Shown here: piece after piece, positions 40,170 to 51,461 of the stretch
How the letters are laid out: each line of letters begins with the position of its first letter
How positions within the stretch are numbered: position 1 is the stretch's first letter
DNA from: Halichoerus grypus
Taxonomy: Eukaryota; Chordata; Mammalia; Carnivora; Phocidae
DNA: 64,000 nt
Direction: 5' to 3'
Assembly: GCF_964656455.1 (NCBI RefSeq)
Contig: NC_135715.1
Location: forward strand, 173,134,437-173,198,436
Program-made: the position numbers and the translations under genes
Notes under the pieces: generated by a model
Databases searched by the model: none
The model's input: the letters and a program-made list of their open reading frames with translations, nothing else
Told to the model about the DNA's origin: nothing

Positions 40170-40662
40170 TAGTTTTTTTTTTTTTTTTTAAGAGAAGCTG
40201 TGCTTCCAGTTTTTCTTTTTGGCTTTGCCTCTTCCTTGGGAGTCTGAATCTGGAAGGCTAGGAGACAGCACCTGGTGTCAGTCTCATGCTGCATTCAAAA
40301 TTTCCTTCCCTCTCCTGGCTGAGGTTTTATTGTTGAGCAAGATTACCTTGCCTTAAGATGAAGTCTTGTCCAGGACACAGATAGAATTCTAGCTGGGCTG
40401 TCCCATAGTGTGCTGGACATGTTTGAACCTCAACAGCTAGAATTTTTTCTCCCCAGGTGCAGCTGGGAATTGTATCTGGAATTATTAGCACACTGGGAAT
40501 TTAACAGACCAAACAACAATAAAGAATGACAGAATTCCATCCTTTCCCCTTGCAGCATTCTTCCCACTGATGGAAAAGGCTTAGGTTAAGTCGGTGGGAA
40601 AAGGACCGCCTTTTGTGTCAGATACCGTTTTTCGTTTTTATATTTTCTTATGAAATGTTTCA

Positions 40663-40850
40663 GGGCACCTGGGTGGCTCAGTCAGTTAAGCATCTGCCTT
40701 CGGCTTAGGTCATGATCCTGGGGTTCTGGGATCGAGCCCCATGTTGGGCTCCCTGCTCAGCGGGGAGTCTACTTCTCCCTCTGCCCTTCTCTCTGCTCTT
40801 GCGTCCACACACTCTCTCTCTCATTCATTTTCTCTCAAATATATAAAATC
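40663..40850 (+). mobile_element. Can-SINE
   Basis: Plus copy whose 3' tail has become an AC microsatellite. Confidence 0.94.
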
Positions 40851-40851
40851 T

Positions 40852-40898
<47 letters not shown>
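40852..40898 (+). repeat. AC dinucleotide microsatellite
   Basis: About 22 AC units directly after the SINE AAATCTAAA tail. Confidence 0.97.
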
Positions 40899-40901
<3 letters not shown>

Positions 40902-41099
40902 ATTACAGATAAACTTGAAGCCCCCTATGTATGTCTTCCCAGTTCTCTCCTTTCCTCTTTTCCTCAGAATTTTCAGTCATTACCATGCATATTTTATACT
41001 TCTGGATGTAAGCGTATTCATAAATAATTTAGTATCGTATGAAGCTTTCGAAAATGTGTGTAATGTTTTTATATGGTACATATAATTCTGCAACTTATT

Positions 41100-41390
41100 T
41101 TTTCTCAACCTTATGTTTTTAAGATTTATTCATACTGATAAGCATGCACAGATTTATTCATTTTTTATTGAGGTATAGCATTTTTTTCTATAAATATTCT
41201 GTAGTGTGTTTTTGCATTCTGTGGATGGGTAGTTAGTTTCCACTTCTCTCCTGTTACGAACAGTGTCCAAGTGAACTCTCTTGAAGTGAATGTTCTTGTC
41301 CTTGTCTTTTTGAGTACATGTGCAAGAATTTCTCTACGGTATATGTACATGTAAGTGAAATTGCTGGGATACAGGACATGAACCAGCAAT
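41100..41390 (-). mobile_element. Old LINE-1 fragment
   Basis: TTTATTGAGGTATAGCATTT, GGGTAGTTAGTTTCCAC and AAATTGCTGGGATACAGG fit a decayed LINE-1 in minus orientation. Confidence 0.45.
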
Positions 41391-41778
41391 TATTTTTCTA
41401 ATCCTCTGGAAAATTGAAACCTTGAATAGTTATTCCAGAAAGATAGACTAAAATAATTTCAAATTATCCATAATTAGTTTTCATTGAGAATTAGAGTCTG
41501 ATTTGGCTGGAAGTCATCAAGAGCAGTTACCACTCTCCACTCCCCTACCCCTAAATTCTGTTGAAATGAATGATAGGACCTATACTCAGTGAAAGTCTTA
41601 GAGGCTAGGAATTGTCTGTCATTGTCCCGTGGGCCATCCAGCCCAGTGTTCTGTTGTTGACGGTGGCCCCAGGGACATGCCATAGGGAGGTATGGTTGTC
41701 TTACTCCCTGAAGGTTAGGTATCTAATGGCTTCCGGGTGGTACTCAGTGATTCTTAACCTTTTAACGTTCTTCTCTAG

Positions 41779-41962
41779 GTGTTTGCTGAGAGCAGGGATG
41801 AAATTGCATTAGTCCTTTTTGGTACAGATGGCACTGAGAATGCCCTTGCTGGTAAGGATCAGTATCAGAACATCACAGTGCACAGACACCTGATGCTACC
41901 AGATTTTGACTTGCTGGAGGACATTGAAAGAAAAATCCAGCCAGGTTCTCAACAAGCTGACT
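41779..41962 (+). CDS. XRCC5: XRCC5 coding exon 3 (ends at U12-type donor)
   Basis: Residues 46-106 plus one base: [48 protein letters not shown]. Very close to human Ku80. Acceptor TTCTCTAG; the donor is GTATCCTTT, an exact U12-type 5' splice site. The frame beyond it soon diverges from Ku80. Confidence 0.97.
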
Positions 41963-42839
41963 GTATCCTTTTTCAGCCAGAGAAGACTCTTTAAGAAATT
42001 TCCTTTAATCTGGGGAATCATAATCTAGTTTGGTGAGGCTCCCTAGAGTCCCAGCTCTGAGTATATGGATGTTTTTGGCTCTGGGGACACTGAGGTGGTA
42101 TATGTTAGGATTTAATGTGAAATTAATTAGTTTGGATTGGGCCCTCCAGTCACTAGCCCTTTCTCTGTACTAGTGATACCGAGGGGTTGGGAGGCACCAT
42201 AAGGGGAAGATACTAGTGAGTATATTTGTGTATTGATATGTGCAGAGGGATTGGTGGTCGTGATGGTTAGATATGTTTGGATAGAGAAGATATTAGTAGA
42301 ATATAGCACTAGTATTCTCAGTGCTTTCCTGGACGGAGGGTATTTTTGTGTCAAAAATCAGACTGACATCTAAACTGAGATTTCTCATTTCTTCCACAGA
42401 TGCTATGATTTTAAGGGGTTACTCTTACTTTTCTAAGCAGTAATGGTATCCCTGATCACTGGGAGGTGCTGCTGTGCTGAGTTGCAAATGCTAAATTTTA
42501 ACCCACTTCATCTTTAAGAATAGACTATAATCACCAAAAATGGATTCCAGATATTGTAAAATGGCATCATAATTTTTGTCTCAATGAATGGGAATATGTT
42601 AGATTATCTTTGAGTTTATTTTATTTATCCTTTGATATATACTTTGATATATAGCATATGTGAGTATATGTTAGTGAAACAAACTTTGGAAGAAGGTAAT
42701 TTGGCAAGTACTTTTAAATCATCACAGAGTCAGCCCAGAGTCCACAGTTGCAAGCCCTGTGGACCTCACTGGAAAAAAGTTGCATGTTCTTGGGATAAAG
42801 GGACTATTTAGTGGTATCTTCTGCCCTTAACTAGCCGAG
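41963..42839 (+). other. XRCC5: XRCC5 intron 3, U12-type
   Basis: 877-bp intron with the minor-spliceosome donor GTATCCTTT at 41963-41971, branch-site match CCCTTAAC at 42824-42831, and acceptor AG at 42838-42839. There is no long pyrimidine tract before the acceptor, as expected for U12 introns. No repeats recognised inside. Confidence 0.88.
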
Positions 42840-42888
42840 TCCTGGATGCACTCATTGTATGCATGGATGTGATTCAACAAGAAACTGT
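42840..42888 (+). CDS. XRCC5: XRCC5 coding exon 4 (49 bp)
   Basis: Completes Phe107 and encodes LDALIVCMDVIQQET (108-122) plus two bases of Val123. It is preceded by CCCTTAAC, a U12 branch-site match, about 9 nt before the acceptor GAG. Donor GTAAGT. Too short to stand out as an open frame; supported by phase and by the human LDALIVSMDVIQHET. Confidence 0.94.
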
Positions 42889-43968
42889 GTAAGTCTCAAC
42901 TGAGGAGAGATGGAAATGAGCCTCTCAGCAAAAATTGCATGTTGATGTATTCTGTGCGTAGTATTCTGTGTGTAGTGTGATTCATTGTAATCGAGCCGCA
43001 TGTTTGTGTGGCTAAGGAAACATTTGATAGAATTCAGTGGTCCAGTTTGCCCTTTCTTTTTTTGAGTTTAAAAAGAAAGGGCTAAACCATGAGACAATAC
43101 ATTTTTGTTTTTAAAAAAAAAAAAAGAGAGAAAGGGCTATAGTTGATGGGAATTTTGCTGGGAGAAATAAATGTTTGGCTTATTTCAAGTTCCTTCCTAT
43201 TTGACTTAGGTTAATTACCAGGAACTTGAAAAAATGTTAAGTTGTATTGTTCCTAATCTTACTGAAATTAAATACATGAAACTAATATAACACCATATGT
43301 TAACTAACTGGAATTAAAATAAAAACTTAAAAATTTTTTTAAAAATTAAAAAATTAAATGCATAGCTCTGGCCACAGCTTCCTAATTCATTACTTATTTA
43401 ATTGCTGTACCTTTAAAGTGTGGGTCTTTGAATATATACACACCCACCCACCCCTTGACTGTTAGGAAGAACATTTGCACAAAATTTGCCTAAATTTGCA
43501 TTATCGTTTCTCTGTATATTTGTGTAAAATCCTGCCACTAGCCCTGTGAGTGGAATCAGACCAGGGTATTTGGAAAGTGAACCCTTGCAAGGCTGATGTT
43601 GTAGTCACTGGGAGAGTTCCTTGTTTACATTCTGCCTAAGTGGAGGTTGAAAAGGGATCCTTTCTAATCACAGTGACCACATCATTAACTGAAGTTAGAG
43701 TTGGAAAATCAGGGATTTAATATTTCCATAATGCTCAAAAATTTTGATTATATGTTTTGTAGATTGTAGATATTTGATTATATGTTAGTAGGAACTTAAC
43801 TGAGCATCAATGATACATGGGATTCTAGAATGTAATCACATTTGTTAACTATCTAGATTTGTTAACTAGATTCATTTCTTAGCCTCTTTCTGCTCAGTGA
43901 CCAAGTATTTTTGAGTTTGTGGGCAATAATTCAGAGAATGATTTCTAACTGTGATAACTCTCTTTTAG
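42889..43968 (+). other. XRCC5: XRCC5 intron 4
   Basis: GTAAGT to CTCTTTTAG. Contains a short carnivore LINE-1 3' end at about 43255-43365; otherwise nothing recognised. Confidence 0.85.
43255..43365 (+). mobile_element. Carnivore LINE-1 3' end (truncated insertion)
   Basis: ATATGTTAACTAACTGGAAT then AAAATAAAAACTT and an A-rich tail is the 3' end of carnivore LINE-1. Flanks ATTAAATACAT / ATTAAATGCAT may be its target duplication. Confidence 0.75.
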
Positions 43969-44091
43969 AGGAAAGAAGTTTGAGAAGAGGCATATTGAAG
44001 TGTTCACTGACCTCAGCAGCCCATTCAGCAAAGATCAGCTGGATGTTATAATCCATAACTTGAAGAAATTTGGCATCTCCCTGCAGTTCTT
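43969..44091 (+). CDS. XRCC5: XRCC5 coding exon 5
   Basis: Residues 123-163 plus two bases: [36 protein letters not shown]. Acceptor CTCTTTTAG, donor GTAAGA. Part of the vWA-like domain core (IEVFTDLSS strand). Confidence 0.95.
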
Positions 44092-44658
44092 GTAAGACCA
44101 TGAGAATAATGTCTGAAGACCAGTCCTATACTCTCATAACACAGGCAGTGGGGCCCCTTTCTAGAGTGCTTGGTTCCCACGAGTCTTCTCTTTGTGCTTA
44201 GAGTCGAAATATGTCAGATGACTGACTTCAGCAGATGTTCGCTGGAGTACCCGCTGTTCCAGGAACTCTTGAGTTTTGGTGATAAAGGGACGAAAGTCAC
44301 ATTGAAACAGGAGTTTAGCTCAATAGCAGATCGTTTGTTGGCTCTTCTTGGACTCAGAGAATTGAGGAATCTTTTGAGGATATTCAGTTTATCTCCTGCC
44401 TACAGAGAGGACATTATCCAAACAATTACCAGATTGATGGTTTCCTTTGTTAAACAGCTCTAGAGTACTGTGTTTTGCAGGCAGTAGATGTTTTTAGGGT
44501 AGAGAGAAATGTCAATGTGAGAATCATTTTAAACACATAGAATGCTTATTTTTAAGTCTTTTTCAAATCTAAAGGATATGCACATTTATGTAAAATGTAA
44601 TTTGCTTGTGTGTATTTAGAAATGGAGTGTGCAGAATCCAGGCAAAAATGTTGGCAGA

Positions 44659-44866
44659 AGGGGTGCCTGGGTGGCTCAGTGGGTTAAGCATCCGACTCTT
44701 GATTTCGGCTCCGATCATGATCTCAGGGTCATGAGATCTAGCCCTGCACTGCACTCTGTGCTGAGCCTGGAGCCTGCTTAAGATCCCTCTCTGCTCCTCC
44801 CCTCCTCCCACCCCCCATCCCCCACCCCCCGCTCACGCACACACTCTCTCTCTCTTAAAAAAAAAT
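44659..44866 (+). mobile_element. Can-SINE
   Basis: GACTCTTGATTTCGGCTCCG variant with a long C-rich body (CCCACCCCCCATCCCCC) and A tail. Confidence 0.93.
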
Positions 44867-46006
44867 GTTCACGAAATATTTCACAATTTGTTGCAAGACA
44901 GAATCTCTCCTTCCCCAATAACTTGAATGCCCCCCTTCCCACCCCAGGCATTTACTTTCTTTATCTTCTATCCCTAACAAGAAAGTTTTTTCACCACACT
45001 AATCCTGCTGCATTCGAAACCCATTTTAGCTTGTCCTATTTTTGGTGAAAGCAGAGTGATGGTATAGGATGTTGACTTATTAGTCTTCTGGGGACACTCA
45101 TTTTTCAGACTGAGAGCTATACCAGGAAGCCTCCAGCTCAGAGTGGTAAGCCTTTGGCTTCTTTGAAATGCTGCTATGGGGAATTAAGAACCTCTCTTGC
45201 ATGTATGTACCTCTTAAGACTGCTGAGGGGCATCTCCTTTCTGTAGAACTATAGAAAAGTAGTTCAGAATAACCCATCAAACTGATACTTGTTAAGATAG
45301 TACTTCAGAGAAATTAAGTGCTTTTTAAGTGACACTTCTCTTCTTACTGAGTTGAGGTTTTCTCAGTACTTCAAAAGCCCTGCCTGGCTCCTCTTCCCTG
45401 TTCATAATTTCAGGATGCCTTTACATGGTTGAAGCATACTGCACTTCTGTCAATGTCATTGGAAAGGGCTTTTTTGTCTGAGTGATACTGTAAAGTGTGT
45501 TGAAGAAGGAACATAGCATTATTGTATGTCCCTGCTTAGTTCTGGTTGTATTTTTTCTTGGGCAATATGCTCTATTCCTGTGCTATAAATCTCCAGCATA
45601 CAAAGTGGAGTTCCTGGTTTAATTGTTTGATGTACCCAGGTATGATTGATCATTCCAGTTGGAACAGGCCCAAGAAGCACTGTGTTCTGAGCAGGCTCAT
45701 TCCTTGGACCTTGTTTTTAGTTTCTTCTTTTGGCTGTTGAGAAAGTGTATACACTTTTTTGTGGTCAAAAGCAGGGTAGAAAGAACTGTTAATTGTAACT
45801 TCTTTTTCCAGGATAGCTTCCAGACTCTTGATTTTCATGTCACTCTCCCCTTTTTCCCGGTTGCTGTAGTGGAAACAGCAATGGCCTGGTGCAGACCCTG
45901 TGTGCCATACCCCGATCCCTGGAAGCTCTTCATCGGATAGGTCACACAGGACACGCATATCTGTCATGTGGAGTACACGTAGAAAACATTTAAATAGGGA
46001 GCGCTA

Positions 46007-46227
46007 TTTTATTTATTTATTCATTCATTCATTTATTTAAGATTTTATTTATTTATTTGACAGAGAGATAGAGCTCACAAGTAGGCAGAGAGAGAGGGAG
46101 AAGCAGGCTCTCAGCTGATCAGGGAGATCGATGTGGGGAGACCGATGTGGGGCTCAATCCCGGGACCCTGGGATCATGACCTGAGCTGAAGGCAGATGCT
46201 TAACTGACTGAGCCACCCAGGCGCCCC
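46007..46227 (-). mobile_element. Can-SINE
   Basis: Minus copy; contains a short internal duplication (CGATGTGGGGAGACCGATG). Flanks AGGGAG(C/T)GCTATTTTA. Confidence 0.94.
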
Positions 46228-46384
46228 AGGGAGTGCTATTTTAATGATAGCAAATCAAATGGTAAAGAAATTACCTTAAAAATAACCATCCACATAGGGG
46301 TGACCAATAGGTGATGTTGAGTGAACTGAAAAGTCTACTGTTTGGGTTTCAGGGGCAGTGAGGTGATACGCTGCCTTGGAAAGG

Positions 46385-46570
46385 ACTTTGTCCTTCAGTC
46401 AGGTGACAGTCTTTGCTGTGTCACTCACTGGCTGTGTGGCTTGGCCAGATTAGTTCGTCTCTGTAGCTTCAGTTGCTTTTTAGGAAATGGAGGTAGAAAT
46501 CTCTATCCACCTAATAGATAGGATTAAATGAGGTTGTTTGCATGAAGGCATTTATAAAGAGCCATATAGA
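46385..46570 (+). mobile_element. MIR SINE
   Basis: GTGTCACTCACTGGCTGTGT, CTGTAGCTTCAGTTGC and GATTAAATGAGGTTGTTTGC. Confidence 0.85.
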
Positions 46571-47481
46571 ATATTACCATAAAGTGTGTTTGGTTGTTTG
46601 ATTTTTCAATTTGTATATTGATTGTTGAATATCTCCGTGACTGGTAATCCCAATCTAGTTTTAGTCTCATTTCAAACAACTGGAGTGGAACACAAGAACA
46701 TAATTGGTTTGCCCTATTTCCAGCAATTAAGTGATGTCTGTATGGGAATTCTAGATCTACAGTAATAAAGGTAACATTATTTGAGTTTTAAGTATTTTGT
46801 ACATATTCTGTGATTTAATCTTCATAATAACATTGAGGGATCATTGAAGTGTATTTTATTTTTTATTATTATTCTTTTTGGCTGCCTGGAATATCACCCA
46901 CCTTTTTCTAGGAAGAAATCCTTCCTACACTTTAACCTCATGACTCGACTGAGGGCCAACATCTTCTAGTCCCCAGGCTACCACTGATACCCGGCTTGTT
47001 TGAATTTGAGACTAGAGTATAGTATTAAATACTCAGTCCATTCTCTTTGGTAGTAGAGCTGGGCAGTGTGTGCTCGAGTGCACTCAGGCGATGTGGAGGA
47101 AGCCAGTCAGAGTGAAGCCGGCACGAAGGCACATGGAGACAACACCGAGACAGTGAGAGGGTCAGGTAGTCCTTGAGGTGTTTGAGACTGGGTCCAGTGA
47201 TCCTGAAGCCATGTGCAACCCTGCACTTTCAATTATTTGGTTATATAAACCAATTGAAGTTCCCCCCTTTACCAAGCCAAAAAGGTTTTGGTCACTTGAA
47301 ACTGATAGAATATTGACTAAGGTTGATAAGTGCCATTTGACAGATGAGGAATATAAAGCTCTGATGACCGACACGCCCATTTTCTCATAGCCAGGGAGCG
47401 ACAGTCACAGGATTGGAGCCCAGTTTATTTTTTGGCTTCAGAGTTTGTCTTCTTAAATACTGCTGATTTTTTTCCTGATAG

Positions 47482-47673
47482 TTTGCCTTTCCCCGTTGGC
47501 AAGGAGGATGGAACCGGGGACAGGGGAGATGGTAACTCACGCTCAGACCACCATGGACCCTCCTTTCCTCTAAAAGGAATTACTGAGCAGCAAAAAGAAG
47601 GTATTCAGATGGTGAAAAAGGTGATGATGTCTTTAGAAGGTGAAGATGGGCTAGATGAAATTTATTCCTTCAG
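47482..47673 (+). CDS. XRCC5: XRCC5 coding exon 6
   Basis: Residues 164-227 plus two bases: [54 protein letters not shown]. Acceptor TTCCTGATAG, donor GTAAGA. The open frame extends upstream of 47482 but that part is intronic. Confidence 0.96.
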
Positions 47674-49074
47674 GTAAGAAGTGAAAACATTGATTGCAGC
47701 TTTCACTCGTGACCATGTAAATTTCTCTTTTGATCAGGGGGCTCCCTAATTGGCCACTCTTGAATTAGCTGCCATTCTTCAATGAATGTTCTGATTTTTA
47801 TTGAAGAAATGGTGCACCAACCCCCGAACCCCTTTTTTAAGTTTGTGTGGTTGGAAGAAGACTTCCGGTTTATTTCTAGGACAGTGTGTACGAGGTTTAG
47901 AAATGTATAGATACCGCAAAAGATTTAACAAGTCGTAAAAAATGAGATAGTAGATTTCTTCTTTATGCCAAGTTTGGGGCACATTTCCTGGGTCCTTTCT
48001 TTTCATTCACCTACAAAATACATTCCTAATTATGAAAAGTGGTGTCAGATCTGAAATACATGGTATCCTCTTATCCTCTGATTTAGGTTTTAGGAGACAG
48101 TATACTTAACTGTAATAGAAAGACTTTTTAAAAATTTTTGGTCACAAAATAGTTTGTTCAGACAGAACAGAACAAAACATCCAAAATGTTAAGAATTTAT
48201 AATTTACATCTTTTATGTGGGTTTTGTAAAGGCAAAACAATTTAAGAAATGTGAAATCCCTGAAGTACCGTTTAACAATAAAGCAAACTGCCTTTGCAAC
48301 CATTCAGTTAGAGACTATGGGAGAGACTCTCTCCTCTCTGGGTTAGTATTCTTGATTGGAATTGGACATGCACTTATTCTGAGCAGAGAACCCGAGAGGA
48401 GTCTGTACCATCCAGGACAGTATGTGTGTGAGGGGCCTGACTTGGGAGAAGTGGCAAGAGAGCACTGTGCAGCGTGGCTTGTGGAATTTCACGTTCTGCA
48501 GGATAATACCACTTAATGCTCATGACTTAATTCTTGTTCATCAATAAATACACAAAATACAGGCGTTTTGAGCAAAGTTCTTCATTGAAATAGAAGTTCA
48601 ACAATTAAGATATTTTTGAGTAGTTAAGTGACATATGCCCCAATTTTTTTCTCAACCACAATTTTAAAATTTTTATTTATAATATATTACAAGAAATACT
48701 GACGAATCGTACATCCTGATTTTCTAAATATATACACCCTTGAAAAATTGTAGGTAATGGGAATTTTACAAATTGAATGGTAGTTTCCCTAGGGGTTGGA
48801 AAAGGAATCAGTGAGGAATCCTGTAAAGTGACGTTTCTTGTCATAATATGTGTTCTTACTATAATATATGCAAATACGCGTTTCTAACTTATTTCTTTCA
48901 AATTTGGACGTGGCTTGCTCTAATGTGAGAATGTAGGTCTTAAACTAACAAATTCACCATGATATCATGAATGAAAATTGTAGGCCAAACAAATTAATGT
49001 TAAAAAAGTTTATTTTCCTATGTCACAGCCAGGAGGCAAATTACTGTGTATTGTCCTCACAATTTGAAGATACT

Positions 49075-49265
49075 TTGATTTTATACAATAGCCATTATCC
49101 ACATATGGCTATTTAAATTTAAATTCATTAAAATTAAATAAAATGAAAAATTTAGTCCCTTGGACACTAGCCACATTTCATGTGCTCAGCAGCCTTTTGG
49201 ACAGGAACGGTTAGAAATAGAACATTTCTATCATTGCAGAAAGTTGTACTGGACAGCACTGAGCC
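49075..49265. mobile_element. MER5-like DNA transposon fragment (hAT)
   Basis: CCACATATGGCTATTTAAAT, CTAGCCACATTTCATGTGCT and GTACTGGACAGCACTG. Confidence 0.8.
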
Positions 49266-49682
49266 ATACTTGTCCTGATTTAGGCTTCTGCTTGGGGAGA
49301 TTCAGGTCGACTACGGAAATGATCCATTTGCTCTCAGATGTTATGTATTAGATGCTAATCTTCAGAACTTCTCCTTGAACTGAATTCAGACCTCACAGTG
49401 GTTTTAGAGGGGACTCAAACTAGTGATGTCCTATGGATAGGTTAGATCTGGTTCAGACCCCTTCATTCCCCAACAAGTCCATAGCCAAGGAATAAACTCT
49501 GTTTTATTTATTTATTTGTTTGTTTATTTATTTCCATAGACTTCTGTTTGTTATAGATTATTTCTGAAAATTGGAGTCTTTTGAAACCTTTTTTGTCCAT
49601 AACTTTGGATAATGTAGGTATTCTCTTTACCTCTTTGTAGATCTATTTTTCATCTGTACCAAGGGGATTGATCATGGTCTGG

Positions 49683-49878
49683 ATTTTTTTTTTAAGATTT
49701 TATTTATTCACCAGAGAGAGGGAGAGGGAGAGAGCACAAGCAGGGAGAGCGGTAGGCAGAGGGAGAAGCAGGCTCCCCGCTGAGCAAGGAGTCCCGATGC
49801 GGGGCTTGATCCCAGGACCCTGGGGCCATGACCTGAGCCAAAAGCAGATGTTTAACCGACAGAGCCACCCAGGCGTCC
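49683..49878 (-). mobile_element. Can-SINE
   Basis: Poly-T, GA-rich body, head ending GAGCCACCCAGGCGTCCC; short flank match CTGGA. Confidence 0.93.
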
Positions 49879-50085
49879 CTGGAATATATGCTTTGAATGT
49901 GTTTGGTCATTGGTTCCTTTCTTAGTGACTACAACAAATTCTGTTTCCTATAATCTTCTCTGTTGTGTTTGATTAGGGACCAGATAAAAATAGAATTGAT
50001 CTTCATTTATGTTCAAATAAAGTAGCACTCTACATTGTGTTTGTTACTTCCCGATTTCCCCTCTCCATCCAGTAAAAAACCTAGT

Positions 50086-50251
50086 TATCTGCTTTACCTT
50101 AAGACTAAGTATGGACTAAATTCCTTTATTCCCTGGAGAGTCTTTATTTAACTCTCTCCATTGTGTGCTATCTGCTTTACCTTAAGACTAAGTGTGGACT
50201 AAATTCCTTTATTCCCTGGAGAGTCTTTATTTAACGCTCTCCATTGTGTGC
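50086..50251 (+). repeat. 83-bp tandem duplication
   Basis: Copy 1 is 50086-50168, copy 2 is 50169-50251. By eye they differ at two positions (AGTATGG / AGTGTGG and AACTCTC / AACGCTC). Confidence 0.96.
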
Positions 50252-50804
50252 ATATATGTACTTTTTATTTAAGGTGATTGGAATTAAATAATAAATTATA
50301 GAATTATGAGCAGTGATATTTTGGGATGGTACTTACCCTTTGATATCCTGGAGCCAGGGGTTCTTATCCCCAGGTCCATGGTTTTCAGGGAGTTGGTGAA
50401 CCCTTTAAATTGTGGGCAAACTCTTATGATTGTGCTTTTATCATATCTTCAAAATGTCCTTGGTCTTGAAAAAAATGTTAACAACCACGGGCTGAGTTGA
50501 AAGAAAAGATTGAGTAGGGGAAGGTAGAGATGTTCTTTTTCACCTGTAATGTAATTCAACTTCTTTCTCCTAAGCCAACTCAGTTGTATTCTGGCTCTCT
50601 CCCAACTTGTGGTTGTCATTTTCCTGCTGTTCCTTGCTGTTCCTCTCATTATGATCAACGACAACTCACTTCTCATTCTAGAAAATTAACTGCATCACCC
50701 AGCAAAGTTAATGTTTTAAAATTGTTGCTTCCCTTATATATGTTTTTTCCATTATATGTATAAAATATATATATTAAGTGAGAGTTATATATTTTTTTAT
50801 TAAG

Positions 50805-50919
50805 TGAGAGTCTGAGACAACTGTGTGTCTTTAAGAAAATTGAGAAGCGTTCCATCCCTTGGTCCTGCACACTGACCATTGGCTCCAGTTTGTTTATAAA
50901 GATCGTGGCTTATAAATCG
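50805..50919 (+). CDS. XRCC5: XRCC5 coding exon 7
   Basis: Completes Ser228 and encodes 229-266: [19 protein letters not shown], then [18 protein letters not shown]. It spans the join from the vWA-like domain to the beta-barrel. The acceptor is TTTTTTTATTAAG. A 14-bp copy of the acceptor sits 26 bp upstream. Donor GTAAGT. Confidence 0.95.
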
Positions 50920-50944
50920 GTAAGTGGTACATACACATTTTTAA

Positions 50945-51060
50945 TTTTAAATTTTTTAAATTTATTTTTAAGTAATCTCTACACCAGACACGGGGCTCAA
51001 ACTCATAGCTCAGAGATCAAGAGTTGCATGCTCTACCAATTGAGCCAGCCAGGCGCCCCC
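50945..51060 (-). mobile_element. Can-SINE, short older subfamily
   Basis: AAGTAATCTCTACACCAGA type just after XRCC5 exon 7; flanks ACACATTTTT / ACACATATTTTTT. Confidence 0.92.
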
Positions 51061-51087
51061 CACACATATTTTTTAAAGCAGTGCACC

Positions 51088-51262
51088 AGGGGCGCCTGGG
51101 TGGCTCAATCGGTTGGGCATCTGCCTTCGGCTCAGGTCATGATCCCAGGGTCCTGGGATCGAGCCCTGCATCAGGCTCCCTGCTTAGCGGGGAGCCTGCT
51201 TCTCCCTCTCCTGCTCCCCCTACTTGTGCTCACTTTCTCTCTGTCAAATGAATAAATAAAAT
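51088..51262 (+). mobile_element. Can-SINE, outer copy of a nested pair
   Basis: Plus copy whose tail was split by the next element. Its target duplication AAAGCA(G/A)TGCACCAGG lies at 51074-51089 and again near 51490-51505, outside both elements. Confidence 0.94.
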
Positions 51263-51267
51263 ATATA

Positions 51268-51461
51268 TATATTTTTAAAGATTTTATTTATTCATTTGAC
51301 AGAGAGAGTGAGCACAAGCAGGGAGAGTGGCAGGCAGAGGGAGAGGGAGAAGCAGACTCCCCACCGAGCAGAGAGTCCGATGTGGGGCTCGATCCCAGGA
51401 CCTGAGACCATGACCTGAGCCAAAGGCAGATGCTCAACCAACTGAGCCACCCAGGCGCCCC
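51268..51461 (-). mobile_element. Can-SINE, nested in the preceding copy
   Basis: Minus copy inserted in the A-rich tail of the plus copy, producing an inverted SINE pair with almost no loop. Confidence 0.94.

Larger units (their letters stand above)
38670..41778 (+). other. XRCC5: XRCC5 intron 2
   Basis: GTAAGT to TTCTCTAG. Holds three SINEs, an AC microsatellite, an old LINE-1 fragment and, at about 39245-39900, a diverged interspersed repeat I cannot name with confidence. No additional exon seen. Confidence 0.85.
44092..47481 (+). other. XRCC5: XRCC5 intron 5
   Basis: GTAAGA to CTGATAG. Contains two SINEs, a MIR near 46385-46570 and, near 47050-47300, a diverged LTR-like stretch I could not assign. 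Open frames at 44170-44463 and 45546-45967 have no recognisable product and are probably chance. Confidence 0.8.
47674..50804 (+). other. XRCC5: XRCC5 intron 6
   Basis: Holds a MER5-like piece (49075-49265), one SINE, an 83-bp tandem duplication (50086-50251) and a duplicated acceptor segment at its 3' end. The rest, including 47700-49000, shows nothing I recognise. Confidence 0.85.

Noticed and set aside
40852..40898. Regular short repeats considered as a CRISPR-like array
   Set aside because: Plain AC dinucleotide microsatellite in a mammalian intron.
47432..47481. Upstream part of the open frame containing XRCC5 exon 6
   Set aside because: Lies before the acceptor CTGATAG at 47481 and has no similarity to Ku80.
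48217..48516. 99-residue plus-strand open frame in XRCC5 intron 6
   Set aside because: No family resemblance, and intronic; the length is within chance for this much sequence.
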